Assembly (NCBI GenBank): GCA_021788625.1
Contig: JAJYKL010000004.1
Span: 38,273-102,272 of the forward strand
DNA from: Chloroflexota bacterium
Lineage (GTDB): Bacteria > Chloroflexota > Anaerolineae > J036 > Brachytrichaceae
Length of the DNA: 64,000 nucleotides
Direction: 5' to 3'
A program made the position numbers and the translations under genes. The first letter of the stretch is position 1. Each line of letters opens with the position of its first letter. Shown here piece by piece: positions 33,034 through 42,761 of this stretch. The notes beneath the pieces were generated by a model. The model ran no database searches, was not told where the DNA came from, and worked only from the letters and a program-made list of their open reading frames with translations.

Positions 33034-35898
33034 TCACACCACCGGTAAGGTGAACGAGATGGTGGCTCCAGAGTAGGTGTTCTGCTCGAAACCAATCCGC
33101 CCGCCGTGGGCTTCGACCAGCCCCTTGCAGATGGCGAGACCCAAACCGGCGCCTTTTGTCTGTCGCGCACTTCCATTACTGCCCCGGCGGAAAGCCTCAA
33201 AAACGAACGGCATATCCTCTGGAGCGATGCCCAGGCCTTCGTCTGCCACAGTCACTTTCACCGCATCGCCTTGATGCCGGGCTGTGACTCTAATGGTAGT
33301 GCCGGCTGGCGAGTATTTTGCAGCATTACCGACCAGGTTGATGAGCACCTGGGTGATACGTTGGGCATCGACCCGTACGACAGGCAGATTCATCGGGAGG
33401 TCAATGCTGAGCGTGTGGGCTCTGGTGAGTAGTTGCAGTTGGGGCTGTGCAGATTCCACAATAGGAGCCAGAGTCTGGTCGTGTGGATCGATGCGGAGCG
33501 TACCAGCTTCGATACGACTCAGATCCAGCAACTGATCGATCATATCGGTGAGTTTATCTGCCTCCTGATCGATAATCCCTACATATTCGTGCCAACTCGT
33601 CTCGTCCCACGTCACATCCTGGGCCAGTAGAGTCGTGGCAAAACCTTTAATCGAGGTGAGCGGGGTGCGTAGCTCGTGGCTGATCATACCCAGGAAACGC
33701 AGACGCAATGCTGTTTGGCGTTCAGCCTCCTGCTGGGCCTGTTCCGCCTGCCTTCGAGCAGCCGTCTCCGCCATAAACAGGCGCTCACGCTCCTGTTCAG
33801 CTTGTTTCCGTCTGGTGATGTCGATGTTCATCCCCACCCATTTATAGATCGAACCATTGGGGAGTAGCAGCGGAGCTGCATGCATGTTCGTCCAGCGCCA
33901 GCCACCCATGGCACTGCGCAGACGGAATTCTGCGTTGACCGGCGTGCCGTCGCGCACGGAGTCGCGCCAAAGCTGTTCGGCGTACGCACGGTCCTCTGGA
34001 TGAACAGCGGCACTCCAGCCCATTCCGAGCCATTCATCAACACTCTGCCCCGTATATGCGCGCCAGCTTGGCGAATCGACTACCGCGTTACCCTGCGCAT
34101 CGGTTTCCCACACAGCCTGGGATAATACTTCCACCAGAGCACGGAAACGCTCTTCACTTTCACGTTGCGCATCCTCGGCCAGTTTAAGATCTGTAATGTC
34201 CAGGAATGCACCAATGGCTCCTGCTGGGTGACCCATAGCATCCTGTACAGGTATGACATTGCCCTGGAGTGAGTGCACTGTCCCATCGTTGAACACGATT
34301 TCCATCGCGTAATCGAGCAAGGCCTGCCCTGTGGCTGCTACACGCTGCATGGGCATGTCAATGGGCGACAGCTCGACTCCGTCATGATGAACCCGGTAAT
34401 GCGCAAGGCGCCCGGTCTCTGTTCCCGTCTTGGACAGGTTGGTGCCCGGTCCGACTCGGAGTAGGTCTGTCGCATCACGATTTCCAGAGATTTCACGACA
34501 TTCACTATCATGCGCGATCCAGATGATAGCTGGCGTAGTGTCCAAGACCGCCTGCAGACGTGCCGTTTGCTCATGGGCCCGTTCCTCGCTTATTCGAAGG
34601 CGTTGTTCGGTGTGACGCTGTTGTGTGACATCATGCCCCACTGCCACTGCACCGGTCAGGCTACCCTGGTCATCAAACAAGGGAGCGGCATTCCAAACGC
34701 AGTTGATCTCGCGGCCCTCAGTGGTGCGTTGGACGACTTCGACGTCACGCACCCATTCACCGAAGAGAGCGGCGCGCTGCAAGGGCAGATCCTGCGGAAC
34801 AAAGAGTGTGCCGTCTGAGCGGTAGAGCTGGTAAAAGTCGGATTGAGTATCCAGGTTCTGATTGAGGTCTATCGTACGGTCGACAAGGTTCGAGTAAGCG
34901 GGATTCATGTACACCGATCGCCCCAGTGAGTCGCATACCGCCACGGGATCCGGCATGTTTTCGACCATGGTCTGCCAGCGTCTGCGTTCAGTGGCAAGGT
35001 CCGCGAGTAAACTCTCCCGTTCGTGTTCCGCCTGTCGGCGTGAGGTGATATCGTGATTAACCACTACATAGCCAGTACAGATGCCATGGGCGTCGCGTAA
35101 AAGGATCGTGTACACGCTGATCGTTAAGCGGCGATCGTCGCGGGTATACAGAGCCAGCTCAGTGGATACGGAATGGCCCAGCTGCAGTTCCCGCTCAATC
35201 GCGGAACGCTGCTCATCGGGTAGTTCAGGGCGCAAGATATCTGTCAGGCTCTTGTTAAGGACCTCTTCTGCTTTCCAGCCATACACCTGTTCAGCGGCTT
35301 TGTTCCACGAGGTAATCTGGAATGACAGGTCCGTAGCGATGACTGCATCATTGATCGCATCCAGGATGCTGGCCTGCAAATGGAGTTGGCTTGTTGAGCG
35401 CTTATGCTCGGTGATGTCGGCGAACATGAATACGGCGGCACGGAGAGTACCAGCCGGAGCATACACAGGTGCGATCGTTACCGTGGCGGGAACGGACATA
35501 CCGTCCGCGCAACGCAGTTCGCACTCTCCGCCCCATATACCGTTCTGTTTGAGTGTGGCGATGATGAGGGTAGCGGGTGTGGAGTCGGCACAGTTCATCA
35601 CGAGTTGCTCGACCTGCTGACCGATCATCTCCTTAGAATGCCAACCGAACATATGCTCAGCCGCCTGGTTGCAATAGATGATCGTACCTTGGGGATCTGC
35701 GCCGAGTACAGCCAGTCCGACTGCATCCAGCAGTTGAGTGGATAGCGCCGGTGTCGTGTCAATGTTGTGCTCCTTCACCTGGTCGCGACTGGCATCAACA
35801 GAAAGGGAGGCAGTCTGCCGAATGACCTTATCGACTGAATCCGAATGAATGAGTGCATCCGGTGTGCCCGGCATATCCGGAGTATTCCCAATGTCCAT
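33034..35898 (-). CDS. Multi-PAS sensor histidine kinase, cytoplasmic
   Basis: About 954 residues: five PAS/PAC units in series (roughly 50-175, 175-300, 310-440, 450-575 and 580-710), a coiled linker rich in Q and E, then HisKA with SHELRTPLTSIKG and HATPase_c with NLVGNAAKYSP, DEGLGIAPED and GAGLGLAICKG. It autophosphorylates the H-box His and would signal to a response regulator; none is encoded in the window. The track starts at 36105 and adds a hydrophobic segment, but that overlaps the divergent epimerase gene. ATG 35898, with GAGG seven bases upstream, gives a soluble protein. It ends 11 bases from the SUMF1 kinase stop, convergently. Confidence 0.9.
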   Translation of the reverse strand: MDIGNTPDMPGTPDALIHSDSVDKVIRQTASLSVDASRDQVKEHNIDTTPALSTQLLDAVGLAVLGADPQGTIIYCNQAAEHMFGWHSKEMIGQQVEQLVMNCADSTPATLIIATLKQNGIWGGECELRCADGMSVPATVTIAPVYAPAGTLRAAVFMFADITEHKRSTSQLHLQASILDAINDAVIATDLSFQITSWNKAAEQVYGWKAEEVLNKSLTDILRPELPDEQRSAIERELQLGHSVSTELALYTRDDRRLTISVYTILLRDAHGICTGYVVVNHDITSRRQAEHERESLLADLATERRRWQTMVENMPDPVAVCDSLGRSVYMNPAYSNLVDRTIDLNQNLDTQSDFYQLYRSDGTLFVPQDLPLQRAALFGEWVRDVEVVQRTTEGREINCVWNAAPLFDDQGSLTGAVAVGHDVTQQRHTEQRLRISEERAHEQTARLQAVLDTTPAIIWIAHDSECREISGNRDATDLLRVGPGTNLSKTGTETGRLAHYRVHHDGVELSPIDMPMQRVAATGQALLDYAMEIVFNDGTVHSLQGNVIPVQDAMGHPAGAIGAFLDITDLKLAEDAQRESEERFRALVEVLSQAVWETDAQGNAVVDSPSWRAYTGQSVDEWLGMGWSAAVHPEDRAYAEQLWRDSVRDGTPVNAEFRLRSAMGGWRWTNMHAAPLLLPNGSIYKWVGMNIDITRRKQAEQERERLFMAETAARRQAEQAQQEAERQTALRLRFLGMISHELRTPLTSIKGFATTLLAQDVTWDETSWHEYVGIIDQEADKLTDMIDQLLDLSRIEAGTLRIDPHDQTLAPIVESAQPQLQLLTRAHTLSIDLPMNLPVVRVDAQRITQVLINLVGNAAKYSPAGTTIRVTARHQGDAVKVTVADEGLGIAPEDMPFVFEAFRRGSNGSARQTKGAGLGLAICKGLVEAHGGRIGFEQNTYSGATISFTLPVV

Positions 35899-36079
35899 AC
35901 AATGGCCTCGGATTTGTATATTGCTCGCACAAGTGACTTCAAACGTAACCGGCTGACCGGTGGGTGGCGTGTGTTCTGTGATACAGACTGCTTCGATGAG
36001 ATAGGTTGGCCTGTAGCTGGAAAAGATTATAGCAACAAGGCTGGCGATAACCAACATAGAATAGGCTAAAGTGTGAACC

Positions 36080-36889
36080 ATGAGTGACAGACAGGATGTA
36101 CTCAAAGTTCTGGTGACTGGGGCGTATGGGCTGATCGGTAACCTTATCTACGCGCATCTCGCAGCGCAACCGGATCGCTACGTGGTATATGGTTCCTCTC
36201 GCCGCCCTCATCCATCGTTGCGCGCCAGCGGGATGACATACCATGACATACCAAAAGACAAGTTACGTCTGGCTGAGTTGACTGATATTGGCGCAGTGCA
36301 GCACGCTCTGGAAGGCGTGGATATCGTGGTGCATATGGCAGCGGATGCCAGCGGCTCCGCCGGATGGGAAAGTGTACTCCACAACAATATCATTGGAGTG
36401 CACAACCTCTTTGAAGCCTGCCGGCTGACCGGCGTGCGGCGTGTGCTATATGCCAGCACGAATCAGGTGGTGTTTGGCTACCGTGATACGGAACCTTATA
36501 AATCACTGTTCGAAGCCCGGTTCGACACGCTGGATCCCGCCACCATCCGACCGATCGAGCACGTCCAGCCTGCACGGCCGCTGAATGATTACGCGTGCAG
36601 TAAAGTGTACGGCGAGGCGCTGGCCCATTACTATGCGCACGTCCACGGTCTATCTTGCATCGTTTTGCGCGTCGGCTGGGTGACGGCTGACAATCGTCTC
36701 CCCCGCCCAGCCGCACGGGCTCTATGGTGCAGCCAGCGCGACTGCGTCCAGCTGGTCGAGCGGGCCATCAACGCCCCGGCAGATCTGCATTACGATGTAT
36801 TTTTTGTGCAATCAGCCAACACCTACAACCTTGTAGACATACAGCACGCTCGTGCTGTGCTGGGCTATGCACCGGAAGATGGCGTATAG
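36080..36889 (+). CDS. NAD-dependent epimerase/dehydratase (extended SDR)
   Basis: A 269-residue extended short-chain dehydrogenase. TGAYGLIGN near the N-terminus is the NAD-binding glycine motif, VHMAADAS is the conserved strand-4 segment, and YACSK carries the catalytic Tyr and Lys. Family members epimerise or dehydrate nucleotide sugars, or oxidise uronic acids (uronate dehydrogenase is a related subgroup). It leads a same-strand run of sugar genes with gaps of 23 and 12 bases, which fits uronate or sugar-acid catabolism. The start overlaps the long version of the divergent histidine-kinase ORF, an argument for the shorter kinase start. Confidence 0.84.
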   Translation: MSDRQDVLKVLVTGAYGLIGNLIYAHLAAQPDRYVVYGSSRRPHPSLRASGMTYHDIPKDKLRLAELTDIGAVQHALEGVDIVVHMAADASGSAGWESVLHNNIIGVHNLFEACRLTGVRRVLYASTNQVVFGYRDTEPYKSLFEARFDTLDPATIRPIEHVQPARPLNDYACSKVYGEALAHYYAHVHGLSCIVLRVGWVTADNRLPRPAARALWCSQRDCVQLVERAINAPADLHYDVFFVQSANTYNLVDIQHARAVLGYAPEDGV

Positions 36890-36912
36890 GCTTACCTACT
36901 ACATGGAGACTT

Positions 36913-37302
36913 ATGAACAGAGAACACGTGAACAATATGCCGCAGGTGCGAACGGCTCTGGAGGTGCTCGATCACCACGTGCAAACCCTAGGTGAGGGAC
37001 TGGTCGATGAAGTGGTTTCCGACTATGCGCCGGACGCCATGATTTTGACGTCTGACGGAGCGGTGAAGGGACGCGACGCGATCAGGCGGTTCTTCGCAAA
37101 TTCGGTGGTCAATGTGCTTCCGCCCAGCAGCACTCTAATCATGCATCACAAGTGGGTGGAGGGAGAGCTGGCTTTCATCATCTGGACGGCGGAATCGCCG
37201 TTCTACTCGTTCTCCTTTGGCACCGATACGTTCATCATCCGCGATGGACTGATCCAAGAGCAGACGTTCGCCGGCGTAATGGTCAAGAAGGAATCAAAAT
37301 AA
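36913..37302 (+). CDS. SnoaL/NTF2-like small protein
   Basis: 129 residues with the cone-shaped NTF2/SnoaL pattern: an N-terminal helix (ALEVLDHHVQTLGEGLVDEVVSDYAPDAMIL), GAVKGRDAIRRFF in the middle, and strands ending in FGTDTFIIRDGLIQEQTFAGVM. Members are small binding proteins, isomerases or hydrolases. The track ORF begins 63 residues earlier in sequence belonging to the epimerase frame; GGAG five bases before ATG 36913 marks the true start. It sits between the epimerase and the TIM-barrel isomerase and may act on the same substrate. Confidence 0.78.
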   Translation: MNREHVNNMPQVRTALEVLDHHVQTLGEGLVDEVVSDYAPDAMILTSDGAVKGRDAIRRFFANSVVNVLPPSSTLIMHHKWVEGELAFIIWTAESPFYSFSFGTDTFIIRDGLIQEQTFAGVMVKKESK

Positions 37303-37314
37303 AGGAGAGTCAAT

Positions 37315-38247
37315 GTGCGAATAGGTATTGGCACGCAACTTTGGTTGATGGACAACCATTATGAGAACTTCTACCGCATGCTTGATGAGCTGGCTCTAGA
37401 GGGTTACGACGGTTTCGAGTGCTGCTACCCTTTCCTGGTGGATTGGTACGAACGTCGTCCGGCAGAGCTCAGACGCCTGCTGGCCATGCATGGGCTGGAA
37501 CTGGCCAGCTACTACACCGGAATCGGTTTCGCCCACGCCGGGGTTCGCCAGCGAGGGATTGAGGAGTTTAAGCGACGATGTCGTTTTACCAGTGAAGTGG
37601 GTGGCCACACTGTTCTACTCGACGGTGGCGAGAAGGAATACCGGGATGAGTTCAACAGCCTGGATGAGTATATCCGGTGCATCGCTGAAACTGCAAATGA
37701 GCTGGGCCACTATGCGATGTCGCTTGGCCTCAACCTCGCCTGGCATCAGCACTGGGGCAGCCTCTTCGAGGTGGAAGCCAATCTGGATCGACTCATGGAA
37801 TTGACCGATCCATCGGTCGTGGGCTTCTGTTGCGATGTCGCGCAAATCACCCTCTCTCATATGGATGTGTTGTCGATCATGCGGCGCTATATAAAACGGA
37901 TCACGTTTATGCATTACAAAGATGTAGCGCCAAACTATCGTAGTGAGGGCGAGTTATGGCCTGGTCATCAAATGCCGGGCGACGACGGTGCCTATGGTGT
38001 TGATTCAAAATGGCGCATGGTCGAGCTGGGCAGGGGGGTGGTACCATTTCGCGAAGTGACAGACCTCCTGTTGGGCGCTGGATATGATGGGTATTTGATG
38101 GACGACTTTGACTACTCGGGATATGCCGCGGCGGTATCGGCCAGGGCCTGCAAGGAGTTCGTCAATTACGGGTTAGGGATATGGGGAGAGCGCGATTTGC
38201 GCGAGGGATGCGGTGGTGCGAGACGCAACTCAGGAGGAATACGATGA
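37315..38247 (+). CDS. Sugar phosphate isomerase/epimerase (xylose-isomerase-like TIM barrel)
   Basis: A 310-residue AP-endonuclease-2/xylose-isomerase-like TIM barrel. Segments such as GYDGFECCYPFLVDW, ELASYYTGIGFAHAG, LNLAWHQHW and FCCDVAQI supply the metal-binding Glu, His and Asp positions of the family, which includes sugar epimerases, inosose dehydratase and L-xylulose-5-phosphate 3-epimerase. The start is GTG at 37315, with AGGAG seven bases before it. It overlaps the next gene by four bases (ATGA), so the two are translationally coupled. The exact sugar is unknown. Confidence 0.82.
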   Translation: MRIGIGTQLWLMDNHYENFYRMLDELALEGYDGFECCYPFLVDWYERRPAELRRLLAMHGLELASYYTGIGFAHAGVRQRGIEEFKRRCRFTSEVGGHTVLLDGGEKEYRDEFNSLDEYIRCIAETANELGHYAMSLGLNLAWHQHWGSLFEVEANLDRLMELTDPSVVGFCCDVAQITLSHMDVLSIMRRYIKRITFMHYKDVAPNYRSEGELWPGHQMPGDDGAYGVDSKWRMVELGRGVVPFREVTDLLLGAGYDGYLMDDFDYSGYAAAVSARACKEFVNYGLGIWGERDLREGCGGARRNSGGIR

Positions 38248-38978
38248 ACCAGATCATTACCTGGCTTGGTCATGCTACGTGGCGTATGACGACACCAGCG
38301 GGTACGCTGATCTACCTGGACCCGTGGATCAAGGGAAACCCGGCATGCCCTATCCGCCTGGAAGACATCAACCGGGCGGACATCGTGTGCGTCACGCATG
38401 GGCATAATGACCACCTGGGAAACGCCATCCAGTTAGTGAAACAAACTGGTGCTGTGCTGGTCACACTGCCGGAAGTGGCGGCCTATTGCAGTTTACATGG
38501 CATCCCATATGATGACCGAGATGGCTGCTTGCAAACAGGTGGCAGCGTCCGCCAGAAAGACGTGCAGATCCACGCTGTGTTTGCATTGCACTATTCCGAC
38601 ATTTGGGGTGAGGAGTACGACCGTACCGGCCAGGTTACGGCTGGCAGCGGTGCGTGTGGAATGATCATCGAACCTGATGCGGGCCGACCGGTCTATTTCG
38701 CAGGCGACACGGGCATCTTCGGTGATATGGAACTGATCAGCAGGTTATATCACCCTTATGTGTCGGTGCTTCCGGTGGGCGGCAAGTACACCATGGGTGT
38801 GCTCGAGGCCGCTTATGCAATTCAAATGCTGGGCAGCGCCGTGATGATTCCCGGACACTACAACACCTACCCGAGCCAGACGATCGATCTGAATGAGCTG
38901 TCGCGCCAGGTCAAAGAAAAGGCTCCCGATACACGACTGGTGGTGCTCAAGCCGGGCGAATCTTTTGATGTGGGTTAA
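38244..38978 (+). CDS. Metallo-beta-lactamase-fold metal-dependent hydrolase (UPF0173/UlaG-related)
   Basis: 244 residues. The HxHxDH motif is THGHNDHLGN, LGHATW is near the N-terminus, YFAGDTGIFGDM carries the bridging Asp, and IPGHYNT the last His, all typical of the UPF0173 and UlaG branch. The related UlaG opens the L-ascorbate-6-phosphate lactone, so a lactonase role is reasonable beside sugar enzymes but not proven. The track start is 21 residues too early: AGGAGG six bases before ATG 38244 sets the start, overlapping the previous stop as ATGA. Confidence 0.84.
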   Translation: MNQIITWLGHATWRMTTPAGTLIYLDPWIKGNPACPIRLEDINRADIVCVTHGHNDHLGNAIQLVKQTGAVLVTLPEVAAYCSLHGIPYDDRDGCLQTGGSVRQKDVQIHAVFALHYSDIWGEEYDRTGQVTAGSGACGMIIEPDAGRPVYFAGDTGIFGDMELISRLYHPYVSVLPVGGKYTMGVLEAAYAIQMLGSAVMIPGHYNTYPSQTIDLNELSRQVKEKAPDTRLVVLKPGESFDVG

Positions 38979-39142
38979 GTGAGTGACTGACCTGTGTGCA
39001 ACGGCGCTTAAGGTGTTGCCGGGTTTGTGAACCACATCGATCTACTTTGGCTACCCATGTAATGGGGCGCATAGAGGCTCGATATTCGCGTGATGTGCCC
39101 GTGTATAACAATTTCATACTGTAGGTTGGGAGGAAAATCTAA

Positions 39143-40075
39143 ATGGAGTATCGGCAACTGGGGAAGTCGGGTGTGCGTGTGTCCGTCATCGGGATGGGCA
39201 CGAACCAGTTTGGTGGGAAGGTCGACCAGCAGGGAGTGAATAGCATCGTCACGACGGCGCTTGATCTGGGTATTAATTTCTTCGATACGGCCGACGGATA
39301 CGCGAAAGGGCGATCGGAAGAAACTTTAGGCGTGGCACTAAAGGGGCACCGTGATCGAGTGGTCATCGCCACGAAAGTGCGAAGCAGGACGGGCGAGGGC
39401 ACCAATGACCAGGGCGCTTCGCGTTACCACATTTTAAATGGCGTGGAAGTCAGTTTGCGCCGCCTGCAGAGTGATCATATTGATCTATACCAGATCCATA
39501 GCTGGGATGAGACAACACCTATTGAGGAGACGCTTCGTACGCTCGATCAGTTGGTGCGCTCGGGCAAAGTGCGCTATATCGGTGCGTCGAACTTCGCAGC
39601 CTGGCAACTGGCCCGTGCCAACCTGCTGGCCGATGTAAACGGTTGGGAACCGTTCGTCAGCATCCAGCCGCACTACCATATGCTGGAACGCGGGATCGAG
39701 AATGAACTGGTTCCCTATTGCAATGTCTACAACGTCGGAATCCTGCCGTACTTCCCACTGGCTGGCGGCTTTCTCACTGGCAAGTATCACCGTGGGGAAG
39801 CTGCGCCAGCTGGTTCGCGCGGTGAGAGCAGCCCGTATGTAAAACGATATATGACCGATGCCAACTATGAGCGGCTCGAGAAACTGGAAGCATGGGCAGT
39901 GGAGCGAGGTCACACGATGGGCGATCTGGCGCATGCGTGGCTGTTGGCTCAGCCACAGGTCAGCTCTGTGATCTCCGGCGCAACCAACACGGAACAGGTG
40001 CGCTCCAACACCAAAGCGGCTGACTGGAAGCTGTCGCGAGAGGAGCATGTACAGGTGAACGCGCTACTGGGGTGA
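39143..40075 (+). CDS. Aldo/keto reductase
   Basis: A 310-residue NADPH-dependent aldo/keto reductase. FFDTADGYAKGRSEE holds the catalytic Asp and Tyr, ATKVR the Lys, and LYQIHSWDE the His. It is the same broad class as the reductase at 18250 but diverges in the C-terminal loop that shapes substrate choice. GGGAGG lies just upstream of the ATG. It is 164 bases after the hydrolase gene, so it may be a separate transcript in the same sugar-catabolic region, and is followed by a hairpin shared with the convergent amidohydrolase gene. Confidence 0.9.
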   Translation: MEYRQLGKSGVRVSVIGMGTNQFGGKVDQQGVNSIVTTALDLGINFFDTADGYAKGRSEETLGVALKGHRDRVVIATKVRSRTGEGTNDQGASRYHILNGVEVSLRRLQSDHIDLYQIHSWDETTPIEETLRTLDQLVRSGKVRYIGASNFAAWQLARANLLADVNGWEPFVSIQPHYHMLERGIENELVPYCNVYNVGILPYFPLAGGFLTGKYHRGEAAPAGSRGESSPYVKRYMTDANYERLEKLEAWAVERGHTMGDLAHAWLLAQPQVSSVISGATNTEQVRSNTKAADWKLSREEHVQVNALLG

Positions 40076-40109
40076 GATAAACGCCCACCCTGTGGTACCG
40101 AAGTCCTAA

Positions 40110-40149
40110 GAGGATACAAGGCATCCAGTCAGATGCCTATGTGTCCCTC
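40110..40149. terminator. Bidirectional terminator hairpin
   Basis: GAGGATACAAGGCATC and GATGCCTATGTGTCCCTC pair over about 16 positions with one G-T pair and small bulges around a 6-base loop. The hairpin lies between two convergent genes, 34 bases past one stop and 11 bases past the other, as expected of a shared terminator. The following sequence is only moderately T-rich. Confidence 0.6.
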
Positions 40150-40159
40150 TACTCAATCT

Positions 40160-41035
40160 TTATAAACGGTAAAATGTGACACCGTTGTCGTGGAGCAGGT
40201 GGTGCAGTTCGTCTTCTGAGCAACCAGACGTCGCCCACAGCAGGGCATCCAGCCATTGTTCATATCGCGCTGCCTGGAAGGCTACCGGCCAGTCTCCACC
40301 GAAGCAGGTGCGTTGGAAGCCAAAACAAGCCAAAACGTGGTCGATATAAGGGCGTAGATCATCACGCGTCCAGTGCTGGTGGTCCGCCTCAGTCACCAGG
40401 CCCGACATCTTGCACCACACATTGGGGAATCCAGCGAGCGTCTTGATCTGCTGTCGCCAGGGATCGAGCACGTGATTCCTGATGTTGGGTTTGCCGATGT
40501 GGTCCAGAATAAACGTCGTGTTTGGACAGCGACGCACCAACTCGATGGTTTGAGTCATCTGGGTGTAATCAATACAGATGTCAAACGTCCAGCCATATTC
40601 TGGCAAAATCTGCACACCACGAACGAAATTGGGTTGCAGGCAGAAATCCGGGTCGGGCTCAAACTGGATGATACGCCGTATGCCTTTGATACGCTTGCCG
40701 ATCTCAGCGAGTGAATCGAGGAAGGCCCGGACGCGTTCACCGTATTCCAGAGGCGCCCATGGCACGATGCCCTTGAGCCGTGGGTCTTCACCGGCGCATG
40801 CAGCGGCCCAGCGCGCTTCCAAAATGGCGTAGGGTGTTTCCACCTCCGTCTGGATGTACACCATGGCTTCGACATTCACACCAGCACTATGCTGGCGATA
40901 CTCAGCCAGGCCATACGTCTTGTTCAGCAAGGCATTGTGGTCCAGCCAAGAAATGCGGAAATGGGCCGGGTTCCAAAGATGTAAATGCGTATCGACGATG
41001 GATGGAGTCCGATCGCGCCGGGTCGTCTGCGTCAT
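40160..41035 (-). CDS. Amidohydrolase-2 family hydrolase (L-fuconolactonase-like)
   Basis: A 291-residue TIM-barrel hydrolase. The N-terminal DTHLHLW carries the DxHxH metal motif, FILDHIGKPNI the next His, and CFGGDWPV the C-terminal Asp, matching the fuconolactonase branch, which hydrolyses sugar lactones in oxidative sugar pathways. AGGAG lies eight bases upstream of the ATG. It is convergent with the aldo/keto reductase across a terminator hairpin. With the dehydratase at 719 and the dehydrogenases in the window it could complete a non-phosphorylated sugar pathway, which is an inference. Confidence 0.83.
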   Translation of the reverse strand: MTQTTRRDRTPSIVDTHLHLWNPAHFRISWLDHNALLNKTYGLAEYRQHSAGVNVEAMVYIQTEVETPYAILEARWAAACAGEDPRLKGIVPWAPLEYGERVRAFLDSLAEIGKRIKGIRRIIQFEPDPDFCLQPNFVRGVQILPEYGWTFDICIDYTQMTQTIELVRRCPNTTFILDHIGKPNIRNHVLDPWRQQIKTLAGFPNVWCKMSGLVTEADHQHWTRDDLRPYIDHVLACFGFQRTCFGGDWPVAFQAARYEQWLDALLWATSGCSEDELHHLLHDNGVTFYRL

Positions 41036-41096
41036 GATAGGGTCTCCTGATGGGCTAATCGAAATGTCAGACTTATAGATAAGTCTGACAGGTCAC

Positions 41097-42746
41097 TCAG
41101 CTCTCCTTGCCGAGCGCAGCATTCACGATGGCCTCAGCTTCCTGCTGGATGAGATGCAGGTGCTGCTCGCCATTAAAGCTCTCCGCGTATATTTTGTACA
41201 CGTCTTCGGTGCCCGATGGCCTGGCTGCGAACCAGCCGCTTTTAGCAGTTACCTTCAACCCGCCAATGGGCACGTCGTTGCCGGGTGCGCGCGTTAGCTT
41301 GGCGGTGATGGGTTCTCCTGCCAGGTCGCCAGCGGTCACCATCTCGGGGGAAAGACGACCCAGGATGGCTTTCTGTTCGGTCGTAGCGTGTACGTCGATG
41401 CGCTCGTATACCGGCGCACCGAATTGTTGTTCCAATGCCTGATAGTGTTCATCCGGGTCGCGCCCGGTGACGGCTGTAATCTCGGCCGCAAGCAGGTCAA
41501 GAATCAGGCCATCTTTGTCGGTAGTCCAAACGGTGCCGTCTTTACGCTGGAATGAAGCGCCAGCACTCTCTTCACCCCCGAAGCCCAGTGTGCCGTCGAG
41601 CAATCCATTTACGAAATACTTGAACCCGACGGGCACTTCGTAGAGCTTGCACCTCAGGTGCTCTGTGACGCGATCGATCATGGAACTGGACACGAGCGTC
41701 TTGCCAACCATCCGAGTGTTGCCCCAGCCAGAGCGGTTCTGGAACAGGTACCAGATTGCGACAGCCAGATAGTGGTTGGGGTTCATCAAACCGCCACGAT
41801 GTGTGACGATGCCGTGTCGATCGCTATCCGGGTCGTTTCCAAAGGCGATGTCGAACTTGTCTTTGAGAGCGATGAGCCTCGCCATCGCGTACGGTGAGGA
41901 ACAATCCATACGGATCTTGCCATCGTAATCCACTGTCATGAACGAAAAGGTGGGGTCGACTTCACGATTCACGACATCAACCTTCAATTTGTAGCGGTCA
42001 ATGATGGGATCCCAATATGCGACGCTCGAACCACCCAGCGGATCAACGCCTAGATGAAGACCAGCAGCACCGATGGCGTCGAAATTGATGACTGTGCCCA
42101 GATCCTCTACATAAGGCGTGATGTAGTCATAGCGGTGGATCACACCTCCACGTAGAGCGCGGGTAAAGGGCACACGTTGTACCGCCTGTAGCTCACCTGT
42201 CAAGATGGCATTGGCTCGGTCCTGGATCGAAGCCGTGGTACGCGTGTCAGCAGGACCGCCCTCGGGTGGGTTGTACTTGAAACCCCCATCGGCGGGAGGA
42301 TTATGGGATGGAGTGATGACTACCCCATCGGCCAGGCCGGCAGATCGGCCACGATTGTGTGTAAGGATAGCGTGAGAGATGACTGGTGTAGGGGTGTATC
42401 CCAAACCGAATTGGATCATCGTATCCACCCCGTTCGCGGCGAACACCTCAACGGCTGTAGCGAGCGCCGGCTCCGATAAGGCATGCGTATCCATTCCTAA
42501 ATAGAGCGGTCCGTTAATCCCTTGTGACTGGCGGTGCTCGCAAATAGCCTGGCAAATGGCAAGGATGTGATCTTCGTTGAACGAATTCTTGGGTGCAGAA
42601 CCGCGATGGCCGGATGTTCCAAAGTTTACACGTTGACCAGGAATGGTCACATCAGGCTCGCGTGTGTAATATGACGATACGAGACGAGGCACATTAATAA
42701 GAATCTCTCGTGGTGCAGGTTTACCGGCCAGTTCAGAAGTACTCAT
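41097..42746 (-). CDS. pgm: Phosphoglucomutase (alpha-D-glucose specific)
   Basis: 549 residues, full length for the bacterial Pgm type. It interconverts glucose 1-phosphate and glucose 6-phosphate through a phosphoserine in [25 protein letters not shown] (Ser near residue 146). The metal loop is DPDSDRHGI, the sugar-binding loop GGEESAGAS, and the phosphate-binding loop [14 protein letters not shown]. The N-terminal FGTSGHRG is intact. It supplies glucose 1-phosphate for nucleotide sugars, so its place just upstream of a glycan locus makes sense. GGAGAG sits shortly before the ATG. It is 15 bases downstream of a small ORF and probably cotranscribed with it. Confidence 0.95.
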   Translation of the reverse strand: MSTSELAGKPAPREILINVPRLVSSYYTREPDVTIPGQRVNFGTSGHRGSAPKNSFNEDHILAICQAICEHRQSQGINGPLYLGMDTHALSEPALATAVEVFAANGVDTMIQFGLGYTPTPVISHAILTHNRGRSAGLADGVVITPSHNPPADGGFKYNPPEGGPADTRTTASIQDRANAILTGELQAVQRVPFTRALRGGVIHRYDYITPYVEDLGTVINFDAIGAAGLHLGVDPLGGSSVAYWDPIIDRYKLKVDVVNREVDPTFSFMTVDYDGKIRMDCSSPYAMARLIALKDKFDIAFGNDPDSDRHGIVTHRGGLMNPNHYLAVAIWYLFQNRSGWGNTRMVGKTLVSSSMIDRVTEHLRCKLYEVPVGFKYFVNGLLDGTLGFGGEESAGASFQRKDGTVWTTDKDGLILDLLAAEITAVTGRDPDEHYQALEQQFGAPVYERIDVHATTEQKAILGRLSPEMVTAGDLAGEPITAKLTRAPGNDVPIGGLKVTAKSGWFAARPSGTEDVYKIYAESFNGEQHLHLIQQEAEAIVNAALGKES

Positions 42747-42761
42747 ATCATCTCTCCCCCT

